From Beijerinckiaceae bacterium (GTDB taxonomy: Bacteria; Pseudomonadota; Alphaproteobacteria; Rhizobiales; Beijerinckiaceae), in assembly GCA_009773635.1 (NCBI GenBank), contig WSYC01000001.1:123979-187978 (forward strand): a stretch of 64,000 nucleotides of DNA, given 5' to 3'. This document shows, piece after piece, positions 52,053 to 60,092 of the stretch (position 1 is the first letter of the stretch; each line of letters begins with the position of its first letter). The notes beneath the pieces are model-generated. The model made no database searches, had not been told where the DNA came from, and saw only the letters and a list, made by a program, of their open reading frames with translations. A program made the translations under genes and the position numbers.

Positions 52053-52142
52053 TGTCATTCCCGACGCCGAAGGCGAGCGGGAATCCAGACAGGCAGTGAA
52101 AAATGGATTCCCGCTCCTCGCTGCGCTCGGTCGGGAATGACA
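52053..52142. repeat. TGTCATTCCCG element, copy R4
   Basis: About 90 bp between the aldehyde dehydrogenase and glutamine synthetase genes. Outer arms TGTCATTCCCG/CGGGAATGACA and inner arms GAGCGGGAATCCAG/TGGATTCCCGCTC are near perfect; this is the cleanest copy. Confidence 0.85.
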
Positions 52143-52152
52143 CCGTGGTTCG

Positions 52153-53479
52153 TCAATACCGCTCAAAGCCGCGGAACAATTCCCAGTCCGTGACCTTCCT
52201 GTCGAATTCGGATTGCTCCCAGCGCGCTGTGTGGACGTAATGGTCGATAACATCGGACCCCAGTGCGTCGCGCAGGAATTTTGATTTGTCGAGCGTCACA
52301 GTGGCTTCCCGCAGGGTTTTCGGCACATCCGGCAGTTTGCCGACAGCATAGGCATCGCCGGTGAACGGCTTGCCAAGCTCCAGCTTCTCGTCGATGCCGG
52401 CGAGGCCCGCCGCGATCAGCGCCGCAAACGCGAGATAGGGATTGAGGTCCGCGCCGCCGATGCGACATTCGATGCGGATTGCCTTCGATCCCTCGCCGCA
52501 AAGGCGGAAACCCGCCGTGCGGTTATCCCGGCTCCAGATCGTCTTGGTGGGAGCAAAGGTGCCCGCCATGAAGCGCTTGTAGGAGTTGATGTAGGGCGCG
52601 AGGAAATAGGTCATGTCCTTCGCGTATTTGAGCTGCCCAGCGACAAAGCTGCGCATGAGCGTGGACATGCCGTATTCGGCATTCTTATCGAGAAACAGCG
52701 GCGTTTTACCCCGCGAGATCCGCCCGCCATTTCGCCATGAAGGTGACCGCCTTGCCCTTCGACCAAGCAATTTCCTTGATGCCGTTCTTGATGATGACGT
52801 GCCGGTCGGCCATTTCCAGCGCATCGGCATAGCGGACGTTGATTTCCTCCTGCCCCGGGCCCCATTCGCCCTTCGAGCATTCGACGGGAATGCCGGCTGC
52901 GGCGAGCCCGTTGCGCGCGGCGCGCATCACATCCTCCTCCTTCGAGGTCTGGAAGATGTTGTAATCCTCGATAACCTCGCTCGCAGTTTTCGGCTGATGG
53001 TAACGCTTGGCGCGGATGGCCTCGAAGCTCTCGTCGAAGAGGTAGAATTCCAGTTCCGAGGCGAAATACGCCTTCATGTTGCGCTCCGCGAGGCGGGCGA
53101 TCTGCCGCTTCAGCATGGCGCGCGGCGAATGCGGGATATCGGTATGGTGGTGGTCCTGGATATCGCAGATCACCATCGCGGTGCCGTCAAGCCAGGGCAC
53201 GCGGCGCAGGGTGGACAGATCCGGCTTCAGCACGAAATCGCCGTAGCCCTTTTCCCACGACGAGGCCTTGTAGCCCGGCACCGGCTCCATATCGATGTCA
53301 ACGGCGAGGAGATAATCGCAGGCGTGGGTTTCCTCGTGGCCGCCATCGATGAAAAAATCGGCGTGGAAGCGCTTGCCGATCAGCCGACCCTGCATGTCGA
53401 CCATGCAGACCAGCACCGTATCGATCTCGCCGGAAGCGACAGCCGCCTTCAGCGTTTCAAAATCCAGCATACCAGCCAT
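52153..53479 (-). pseudogene. Glutamine synthetase family gene (PuuA/GlnT type), internal deletion
   Basis: Two overlapping frames together encode a glutamine synthetase-like protein. The first (start 53479, MAGMLDFETLKAAV, with GGGAGG upstream) runs through the glutamate/metal motifs YFASELEFYLFDE and ECSKGEWGPGQEEIN to AKWRADLAG and then stops at 52706. The other frame resumes at GKTPLFLDKNAEYGMSTLMR and carries the second half, including SRDNRTAGFRLCG, to 52153. Family members have about 13 residues, with the ATP-contacting H-x-H, exactly where the frames meet. A non-triplet deletion of about 40 bp explains this. It may be a real pseudogene or an assembly fault. The intact form would glutamylate putrescine or a similar amine. 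Confidence 0.85.
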
Positions 53480-53749
53480 ATGGCCCTCCCAACGCGTGTG
53501 TGCGGCAGGACACTGTCCGGCACATCTGAAATCGGGCAGATAATGCGCGGGAGGCGGGCGCTTGCAATGCGTTTTTTGTGTAGCCGTCAAAATATTTAAG
53601 TTGACAGAACGCGCGGATCTTGAATCTTAGCCAACTCACGTCCATCATCGCTGGATGCGCGCACCGTCTCCGGGGCGTTATCGCCTGTCTTTCAAAAATT
53701 TAGGTCATTTTCCGGGAGGATTCGATGCCCCGGCAACGCACGAAGGATA
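53480..53749. promoter_or_regulatory. Divergent promoter region, glutamine synthetase / symporter
   Basis: 270 bp between divergent genes. TTGACA at 53601-53606 resembles a -35 on the + strand, but the hexamer 17 bp later (ATCTTA) is poor. A 13-codon leader frame starts at 53725. Confidence 0.35.
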
Positions 53750-53766
53750 TTGATTCCCTTGAATAA
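53725..53766 (+). other. Leader ORF overlapping the symporter start
   Basis: ATG at 53725, with GGGAGGA 4 nt upstream, opens 13 codons (MPRQRTKDIDSLE) ending in TAA at 53764-53766, inside the symporter's first codons in another frame. It has a better initiation site than the symporter itself. Confidence 0.35.
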
Positions 53767-55411
53767 TGGCGGAGCTTTGCTGCTCAATCTCCTCGGCGGA
53801 ATCGCCTTGCTGCTCTGGTCCACGCGTCTTGTGAAAACAGGTGTCCAGCGGGCGTTCGGCGACCAGCTCCGCGCGCTCCTGCAACGCGCGACCGAAAATC
53901 GCATCCGGGCCTGCGGCCTCGGGGTTGTCGTCGCAACGGCGCTGCAAAGCTCGACCGCGACCGCGCTGCTGCTGGTCTCGTTCGCCGCGCGCGGGTTGAT
54001 CACGCTCGGCCCGGCGCTGGCGGTAATGCTCGGCGCGGATATCGGCTCGACGCTCGTTGTGCAGGCGATGAGTTTCGATCTCAAGGGCTTCATTCCGGTG
54101 CTGCTGATCGGCGGTGTTGCGGCTTTCATGATGTCCGGCGATTCCACAGTCCGCCAGTCCGGGCGCATCGTCATCGGTCTCGCGCTGATGATCATGTCGC
54201 TCGGCATGGTCGTCGGCACCAGTGCCGGCATGCGCGAACACGCGACGCTCGGGTTCCTGCTCTCCCGCCTCGGCGACGAGCCGGTGATGGCGGTGCTGCT
54301 GGCAGCCGGGCTGACATGGCTGCTGCATTCCAGCGTCGCCATGGTGCTGTTCGTCATGGCGCTGACGGGGGCGCACGTGATTTCCCTGCCGCTCGGGCTG
54401 ACACTGATGCTCGGTGCGAACATCGGCGCGGGCCTCATTCCCCTCGGGCTCGGCTGGCATGAACCGCAGGCGGCGCGACGCATCCTCGTCGGCAACCTCG
54501 CGTTCCGCGTTATCGGCGCAGTGCTGGCGCTGATCTTCCTCTCGACCCTTGCCAGCATTGTTCTGCCGGCAGGGCAGAGCCCGGAGCGCGCCATTGCCAC
54601 CACGCACATGTTGTTCAACATCGCGCTGGCCCTTGTGTTTCTGCCGCTGACGGAGCGGGTCGCGAGGCTGCTCGAACGCCTGATGCCGGATGATCCGACC
54701 CGCGAAGCCGGTATCAGTCGCCCCCTGCATCTCGATGAGTCCCTGCTCGATCAGCCTGCGCTGGCGCTCGGTGCGGCCTCGCGCGAAGTGATGCGGCTTG
54801 CCGAGCGCGTCGAGGCGATGCTCGCCGATGCGATCCACACCTTCTCGGACAACGACGACAAGCGCCGTCTTGCGATTCGCAAGCTCGACGACGAGGTGGA
54901 TTCGCTGCAAGAAGCGATCAAGCTCTATCTGACACGCCTCACGCGCCAGCCGCTGAGCGAGGAAGATGCGCGCCGCGCTTTCGATCTCATCCTCTTCACC
55001 ACCAACCTTGAGGCCGTCGGCGATATCATCGACAAGAACCTGCTGGAGCTGGCCGCCAAGCGCCAGCGCCATTCGGTGAGCTTCTCGGCCGCCGGCTGGG
55101 CCGAACTGACGGATTTCCATGCCCGCGTCGTCCGCCAGATGCAGCTCGCCATGGCGGTCTTCATGACCAAGGACACTGCCATGGCGCGGGAACTCGTCGC
55201 CGAGAAGGATTCGATCCGGGCGGCAGAAAAAACCGCCACGGAACAGCACCTTGCACGCCTGCGCGAGGGAACCGCCGCCTCGATCGAAACGAGCGCCCTC
55301 CATCTCGACATGCTCCGGGACATGAAGCGCATCAACGCCCATATCGTCTCGGTTGCGCACCCGATCCTTGAAGCGTCAGGTGATATCCGCCAGTCAAGGT
55401 TGAGGGGATAG
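53750..55411 (+). CDS. Na+/phosphate symporter (NptA/YjbB family) with PhoU-like domain
   Basis: 553 residues. The membrane half contains the inverted repeat motifs ALQSSTATALLLVSFAARG and LLHSSVAMVLFVMALTG, with GADIGST and GANIGAG, typical of Na/Pi cotransporter II-related proteins. The C-terminal ~220 residues are helical and PhoU-like (LAIRKLDDEVDSLQEAIKLY). It should take up or export phosphate. No ATG fits: the start is a TTG at 53750 or 53759, giving MIPLNNGG or MNNGGALLLNLLGG. A 13-codon leader ORF overlaps this start. Confidence 0.92.
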   Translation: MIPLNNGGALLLNLLGGIALLLWSTRLVKTGVQRAFGDQLRALLQRATENRIRACGLGVVVATALQSSTATALLLVSFAARGLITLGPALAVMLGADIGSTLVVQAMSFDLKGFIPVLLIGGVAAFMMSGDSTVRQSGRIVIGLALMIMSLGMVVGTSAGMREHATLGFLLSRLGDEPVMAVLLAAGLTWLLHSSVAMVLFVMALTGAHVISLPLGLTLMLGANIGAGLIPLGLGWHEPQAARRILVGNLAFRVIGAVLALIFLSTLASIVLPAGQSPERAIATTHMLFNIALALVFLPLTERVARLLERLMPDDPTREAGISRPLHLDESLLDQPALALGAASREVMRLAERVEAMLADAIHTFSDNDDKRRLAIRKLDDEVDSLQEAIKLYLTRLTRQPLSEEDARRAFDLILFTTNLEAVGDIIDKNLLELAAKRQRHSVSFSAAGWAELTDFHARVVRQMQLAMAVFMTKDTAMARELVAEKDSIRAAEKTATEQHLARLREGTAASIETSALHLDMLRDMKRINAHIVSVAHPILEASGDIRQSRLRG

Positions 55412-55859
55412 AGGCCTATCGCTTCCGCCTCACCTGAAGGCGGGAGAACACCAGCCGGTCGAGCAGCATATGCAGCGCCTGAAAACTCCCGAAATTCTTC
55501 GAAAGCCCGCGAATGGCGCCCCAGCCCCGTTCGCGTCGGACTTGCGCTTGTCCAGCGTCATCGTCATCGGCACCCCTGAACCGCTGATTCTTCATTGCCG
55601 TCGCCCATGATCCGGAGTCAGGCGGTGACCTGCAGATAGCCCGTGCCGGCCAATGTCCGAAATCGCGGCATAAAACCGACTTTGTCATAAATCTGTGTCC
55701 TAGCGTGATCATGTCCACGAGCACGGTCAGCACAGGCATCAACCGCAAAATTGAATTTTTTATTAGACAACGAAACAATTTCGCACAACGATGCGCGCTG
55801 GCTGGCCAAGAAATTGGCATTTCAAGTCCACACGCACCATTCCAAGGGGAACTTTAGCG
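55412..55859. other. Gap between symporter and potD
   Basis: 448 bp without a supported gene. A minus-strand frame of 134 codons (55416-55820) exists, but it has no Shine-Dalgarno sequence at its possible starts and no recognisable domain. Its last ~60 residues (GWGAIRGLSKNFGSFQALHM and after) look protein-like and could be a gene remnant. An AT-rich stretch at 55740-55775 may hold the potD promoter. Confidence 0.45.
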
Positions 55860-56930
55860 ATGAAAAAACGATCCTTTTTGCTCTATTCTGCGGCTTTTGC
55901 GGCGCTTCTGACCGCTGGCGGCGCCAATGCCGCCGAAAAGCTGCGCCTTCTGACCTGGGCGGATTATGCCCCCAAGGAAATCGTCGACGCCTTCACCAAG
56001 GAAACCGGGATCGAGGTCGAGGTCACGCTCTCGAACAACGAGGAAATGATCTCCAAGCTGCGTGCCACGCAGGGTGCCGGGTTCGACCTTGCCCAGCCGA
56101 GCCAGGACCGCATCACCGGCCCGCAGGCCGAATTCGGCATCTACAAGCCGCTCGACATGTCCAAGATCAAGAGCGACCAGTTCATTCCTTCCATGCTCGA
56201 AGCCGCAAAGAAGAACACGACCATTGACGGCAAGGTTTACGGCCTGCCGCATGTCTGGGGCACGGACGGCCTGATCGTCAACACGAAGCTCGCACCGACG
56301 GTCAAGGACTACAAGGACATCTGCGCACCGGATCTGGTCAACAAGGTCTCCTACCGCACCAAGCGCCCGGTTGTCCTCGGCTTCGCGTTCGGCATGGGCA
56401 TGGACCCCTTCGCCGTTTACGGTGACAAGGTCGCCTATCAGGCCATGGTCGACAAAGTTGGCCAGGCGATGATCGACTGCAAGAAGAACGTGAAGTTCTA
56501 CTGGGATGGCAAGGATCAGCTCATCAGCGGCATGCGCGCCGGGGAAGTGACCGCCGCGCTCGGCTGGGATACGATTGGCTGGCGCCTCAACGCCGACAAC
56601 GCCGACATCAAGTTCATCGCACCGAAATCCGGCGCGCTGGGCTGGATTGACGGATTTGCGATCCCGTCCAAGGGTCGGAATGACGATGCTGCCTACAAGT
56701 GGATCAACTTCAACATGCGCCCGGACATCGCGGCGAAGGTTGCCGCTTCTGCCGGTAATTTCACCGCCTCCAAGGGCGCCGATGCCTTGACCAAGGGCAA
56801 GCTCAAGGACCAGTTCGCCGAAAGCTTCCCGCAGGCGGCGATCGACAACATCAAGTGGTACCCCGCCGTGCCGGCCGGCATTGAGGCCATCGATGGCAAG
56901 ATGCTCGACAAGGTGAAGGCTGCGAACTGA
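55860..56930 (+). CDS. potD: Spermidine/putrescine ABC transporter substrate-binding protein PotD/PotF
   Basis: Periplasmic receptor of a polyamine importer. The start at 55860 (MKKRSFLLYSAAFAALLTAG) gives a signal peptide cleaved near ANA-AEK and a mature protein opening LRLLTWADYAPKEIVDAFTK, the usual PotD pattern. VYGLPHVWGTDGLIVN and the C-terminal AAYKWINFNMRPDIAAKVA also match. The length is 356. An intrinsic terminator lies between it and potA, so the binding protein can be made in excess over the membrane parts. Confidence 0.93.
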   Translation: MKKRSFLLYSAAFAALLTAGGANAAEKLRLLTWADYAPKEIVDAFTKETGIEVEVTLSNNEEMISKLRATQGAGFDLAQPSQDRITGPQAEFGIYKPLDMSKIKSDQFIPSMLEAAKKNTTIDGKVYGLPHVWGTDGLIVNTKLAPTVKDYKDICAPDLVNKVSYRTKRPVVLGFAFGMGMDPFAVYGDKVAYQAMVDKVGQAMIDCKKNVKFYWDGKDQLISGMRAGEVTAALGWDTIGWRLNADNADIKFIAPKSGALGWIDGFAIPSKGRNDDAAYKWINFNMRPDIAAKVAASAGNFTASKGADALTKGKLKDQFAESFPQAAIDNIKWYPAVPAGIEAIDGKMLDKVKAAN

Positions 56931-56955
56931 GCCGCTCTGTTCCACATAAAACCAG

Positions 56956-56983
56956 CTCCGCGAGCCCGGCTCGCGGAGTTTTT
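56956..56983 (+). terminator. Intrinsic terminator between potD and potA
   Basis: CTCCGCGAGC and GCTCGCGGAG form a perfect 10-bp stem with a CCG loop followed by TTTTT. It lies 26 bp after the potD stop and 57 bp before potA. Partial read-through would give the common excess of binding protein. Confidence 0.93.
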
Positions 56984-57039
56984 CGAAGGTTCATGCCGGG
57001 CGTTCATGCGAACGTCCGCGCTTTCCTTGCGGGTCCATA

Positions 57040-58122
57040 ATGTCTGATATTGCCGATCTCTCGCTGATTGCTGTTACCAAGCGCTTTGGCGGCATCGCTG
57101 CCGTTGATGCCGTGGATTTCGAGGTTGCGCAGGGCGAGTTCTTCTCGATCCTCGGCCCGTCCGGCTGTGGCAAGACGACCCTGATGCGCATGATTGCAGG
57201 CTTCGAAAGCCCGACATCCGGCGATATCCGGATCCGCGGCGTCTCGATGCTGGCCGTCCCCGCCAACAAGCGGCCGGTGAACATGGTCTTCCAGTCCCTC
57301 GCGCTCTTCCCGATGATGAGCGTGGGCGAGAATATCGGCTATGGCCTCGCCTGCGCCGGCGTTTCCGGCCCGGAGGCTGCCGAGCGCATCGCGCGGATTC
57401 TCGATCGCGTCGGGTTGTCCGGTTTTGGTCCACGTGCCGTGACGCAGCTTTCCGGTGGCCAGCGCCAGCGCGTCGCGATTGCGCGCTGCCTCGTGCTGGA
57501 ACCGACGCTGGTGCTGCTCGACGAGCCGCTCGGCGCGCTTGATCTCAAGTTGCGCGAGCACATGAAGATCGAGCTGAAACAGCTGCAGTCCGCGTTCAAC
57601 ACGACATTCATGTACATCACCCACGACCAGTCCGAGGCGCTGGTGATGTCGGACCGCGTCGCAGTGATGAACAAGGGCCGGTTCGAGCAGGTCGGCACGC
57701 CGCGCGAACTCTATCACAATCCGAAGACCAGTTTTGTTGCCGGCTTCGTCGGCGACGCCAATATCTGGAGCGGTTCAGCGGCCGGCGCGATCGCTGGCGG
57801 AACCCGGCTGAAACTCGCAACCGGCGCGGAAGTGACGGGCATGGGCACCGGCATTGACGACGGTGTGCGCGCCTACCTCCGCCCGGAAGCGATTGCGCTG
57901 GCCGGTAGCCTCGACGAACTCTCCGCCCTGCCGAATCGTTTCCCCGGAACGGTTTCAACCGTACTCTTCGATGGCGCGGCCTCGACACTCGTGATCGACG
58001 CCGCGGGCTTCCCGCCCTTACGGGCGACATTGCCGCAGGCCGGCCCGCTGGCCGGCATCGAGGCGGGGGCGGCTGTGGCTTTCGGGTTCACGCCCGAAGC
58101 GCTCAAGATTTTCCCGGCCTGA
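57040..58122 (+). CDS. potA: Polyamine ABC transporter ATP-binding protein PotA
   Basis: 360 residues. The ATPase domain carries Walker A LGPSGCGKTTLMRMIAG, Q-loop VFQSLALFP, signature LSGGQRQRVAIARCL, Walker B LVLLDEPLGALD and the H-loop ITHDQSEALVMSD. A C-terminal TOBE-type regulatory domain follows (VRAYLRPEAIALAG). It energises import by PotB/PotC. It lies 7 bp before potB. Confidence 0.95.
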   Translation: MSDIADLSLIAVTKRFGGIAAVDAVDFEVAQGEFFSILGPSGCGKTTLMRMIAGFESPTSGDIRIRGVSMLAVPANKRPVNMVFQSLALFPMMSVGENIGYGLACAGVSGPEAAERIARILDRVGLSGFGPRAVTQLSGGQRQRVAIARCLVLEPTLVLLDEPLGALDLKLREHMKIELKQLQSAFNTTFMYITHDQSEALVMSDRVAVMNKGRFEQVGTPRELYHNPKTSFVAGFVGDANIWSGSAAGAIAGGTRLKLATGAEVTGMGTGIDDGVRAYLRPEAIALAGSLDELSALPNRFPGTVSTVLFDGAASTLVIDAAGFPPLRATLPQAGPLAGIEAGAAVAFGFTPEALKIFPA

Positions 58123-58129
58123 GGCGATC

Positions 58130-59038
58130 ATGGCAAATCCGAAGATCATGGCAAGCGCGCGCACCCTGACCAGCGAAGGCCTCGGCGAACGCCTGGGTCT
58201 GTTCCTCCTGATCACCCCGGCCATTCTCTGGCTCGGCCTGCTGGTGATCCTGCCGCATGTCGAGATCGGGATTCTCTCGCTCTCGCAACGCATTGCCGCA
58301 CGCGTCTATACCATCGGGTTCGGCAATTATTTCGAGTTCCTCTCGGAGCCGATCTACTGGCACACCTTCGCGCGAACGGCGCTCCTGTCGATATTGGTGA
58401 CCGCAATCACGCTGGTGATCTCCTTTCCGGTGGCGCTCTACATTGCCAAATTCGCGGTCGGAAAATCGAAGCCCATCCTGTTCCTGATGTGCCTCATCCC
58501 ATTCTGGGCATCCGAGCTTGTGCGCACGCTGGGCTGGATGATGCTGCTGCGCGAGGCAGGCGTCGTCTCCTTCCTCCTGCAATGGGCAGGCATTGCCGGA
58601 AAGCCGGTCGAGATGCTTTACAGCGATGGCTCCCTGGTGCTGGGACTGGTCTATGGCGGCATGCTGTTCATGATCGTGCCGCTCACGAACGCGCTTGAAA
58701 GCCTTGAAAACGCTCAAATCGAGGCCGGATATGATCTCGGCGGCACGAATTTCACCGTGCTGCGCAAGATCATCATTCCCCATGCGATGCCGGGCATCGT
58801 CGCGGGGGCGATCATCGTGTTCATGCTCACCGTCGGCAATTTCGTGACACCGGTGATGCTCGGCGGCAAGAACGGGCTCTGGTTCACCGAACAGATCTAT
58901 TCGCAGTTCATCACCCGCTTCAACTGGCCTCAGGGCTCTGCCTTCGGCTTCATGCTGCTGCTGCTCTCGACGGGCATCGTCTGGCTTGGCCTGCGCCTTA
59001 CCGGGCAGGGCTTTTCCGAAACGCTGCGGAGGACCTGA
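58130..59038 (+). CDS. potB: Polyamine ABC transporter permease PotB
   Basis: 302 residues with six membrane segments. The BPD_transp_1 coupling loop EAGYDLGGTNFTVLRKIIIP contacts the ATPase. The first segment (LFLLITPAILWLGLLVILPH) is preceded by a short cytoplasmic tail. Its stop codon lies in the left copy of a 22-bp direct repeat that flanks a REP-like insertion before potC. Confidence 0.94.
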   Translation: MANPKIMASARTLTSEGLGERLGLFLLITPAILWLGLLVILPHVEIGILSLSQRIAARVYTIGFGNYFEFLSEPIYWHTFARTALLSILVTAITLVISFPVALYIAKFAVGKSKPILFLMCLIPFWASELVRTLGWMMLLREAGVVSFLLQWAGIAGKPVEMLYSDGSLVLGLVYGGMLFMIVPLTNALESLENAQIEAGYDLGGTNFTVLRKIIIPHAMPGIVAGAIIVFMLTVGNFVTPVMLGGKNGLWFTEQIYSQFITRFNWPQGSAFGFMLLLLSTGIVWLGLRLTGQGFSETLRRT

Positions 59039-59103
59039 GCATGATGCGGAAAAGTGGCGCCCGGTTTTCCGGAACATCATGCGAAACGCTGCGGAGGACC
59101 TGA
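59017..59103. repeat. REP-like palindrome (copy B) flanked by a 22-bp direct repeat
   Basis: A 22-bp sequence beginning CGAAACGCTGCGGAGG occurs at 59017-59038 and again at 59082-59103. The 43 bp between them (59039-59081) form the palindrome CATGATG-C-GGAAAA...TTTTCC-GGAA-CATCATG with the GAAAAGTGG core. The left copy ends potB and the right copy supplies the potC Shine-Dalgarno sequence and the first base of its ATG. Confidence 0.9.
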
Positions 59104-59945
59104 TGGGCAAGGCTTCACTTTCCTTCCGCCTTTATGTGCTGGCGTTCTACCTGTTCCTCTTTGCACCGCTGGTGGTTGTCGCGCTGTTCGCGTTCAACGC
59201 GAGCCCGTTCCCGGCTCCGCCGTGGAAGGGGTTCACACTCGAATGGTTCACCGGCACCGGTGCGATGTTCGGCAAGCCCGGCATCCTGCGCGACCCGGCG
59301 ATGCTGACCGCGTTCGGGAATTCACTCAAGATCGCACTGCCGGTGACGTTTCTCGCCATCGTGCTCGGGACAATGAATGCTTTCCTGCTCGAGCGGCGCG
59401 AATTTCCCGGCAAGGCATTGTTGTCGATAATGATGCTCTGGCCGCTCGTCATTCCCGGCGTCATCCTCGGGATCTCGATCCTCGCGTTTTCCTCGCGCAT
59501 CGCCAACAGCCTCGAGGCCTGGCTGAACATGGATCTCGATTTCCTCCGGCCGGGATTGTTTCTGGTCATTCTCGGCCAGCTGTCGTTCATCCTGACAATC
59601 TCGACCCTCATCATCGGGGCGCGGCTCAAGAAGTTCGACCGCAGCCTCGAGGAAGCGGCCTATGACCTTGGCGCGAGCCGGTTGCGCGTGCTGCTGACGA
59701 TCACCCTGCCCTTCCTCAAGCCGGCGATTGTCGGCGCGGGGCTGGTGGCCCTCCTGATGTCGTTCGAGAATTTCAACACGACACTGATCCTCGTCGGTTC
59801 GGACGCACCCCTGCCGATCTACATGTATGGCCAGATGCGCGAGGGCGCGACACCGGCCCTCAATGCCGCCAGCTTCGTGATGATGCTCGGTGCCGGCTTG
59901 CTCGCCACGTTGGTGGCGCTGGTCTCCAGCCGCAAGGCGGAATAA
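59103..59945 (+). CDS. potC: Polyamine ABC transporter permease PotC
   Basis: 280 residues from MGKASLSFRLYVLAFYLFLF, with six membrane segments and the coupling loop EAAYDLGASRLRVLLTITLP. GGAGG 6 nt before the ATG at 59103 supports this start over an in-frame one at 58986, which would overlap potB. It pairs with PotB to form the channel. The ~150 bp after its stop hold no gene. Confidence 0.94.
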   Translation: MGKASLSFRLYVLAFYLFLFAPLVVVALFAFNASPFPAPPWKGFTLEWFTGTGAMFGKPGILRDPAMLTAFGNSLKIALPVTFLAIVLGTMNAFLLERREFPGKALLSIMMLWPLVIPGVILGISILAFSSRIANSLEAWLNMDLDFLRPGLFLVILGQLSFILTISTLIIGARLKKFDRSLEEAAYDLGASRLRVLLTITLPFLKPAIVGAGLVALLMSFENFNTTLILVGSDAPLPIYMYGQMREGATPALNAASFVMMLGAGLLATLVALVSSRKAE

Positions 59946-60092
59946 CCGGGACGATCGCCCGCGCATTTGACCCGCATCATCCCGCCTGCGGGCTTTTGCC
60001 GCTAGGCAGATCGCGCTACGCAGGTGCGTGCGCCGTGATTGACCAAGGCGTACCCGATCCGTGCGTGGATCACGGCCCAGAGGAACGGACGG

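Noticed and set aside
55416..55820. 134-codon minus-strand ORF between the symporter and potD
   Set aside because: No SD at any start, no domain, uneven composition. Kept only as a possible remnant in the gap description.
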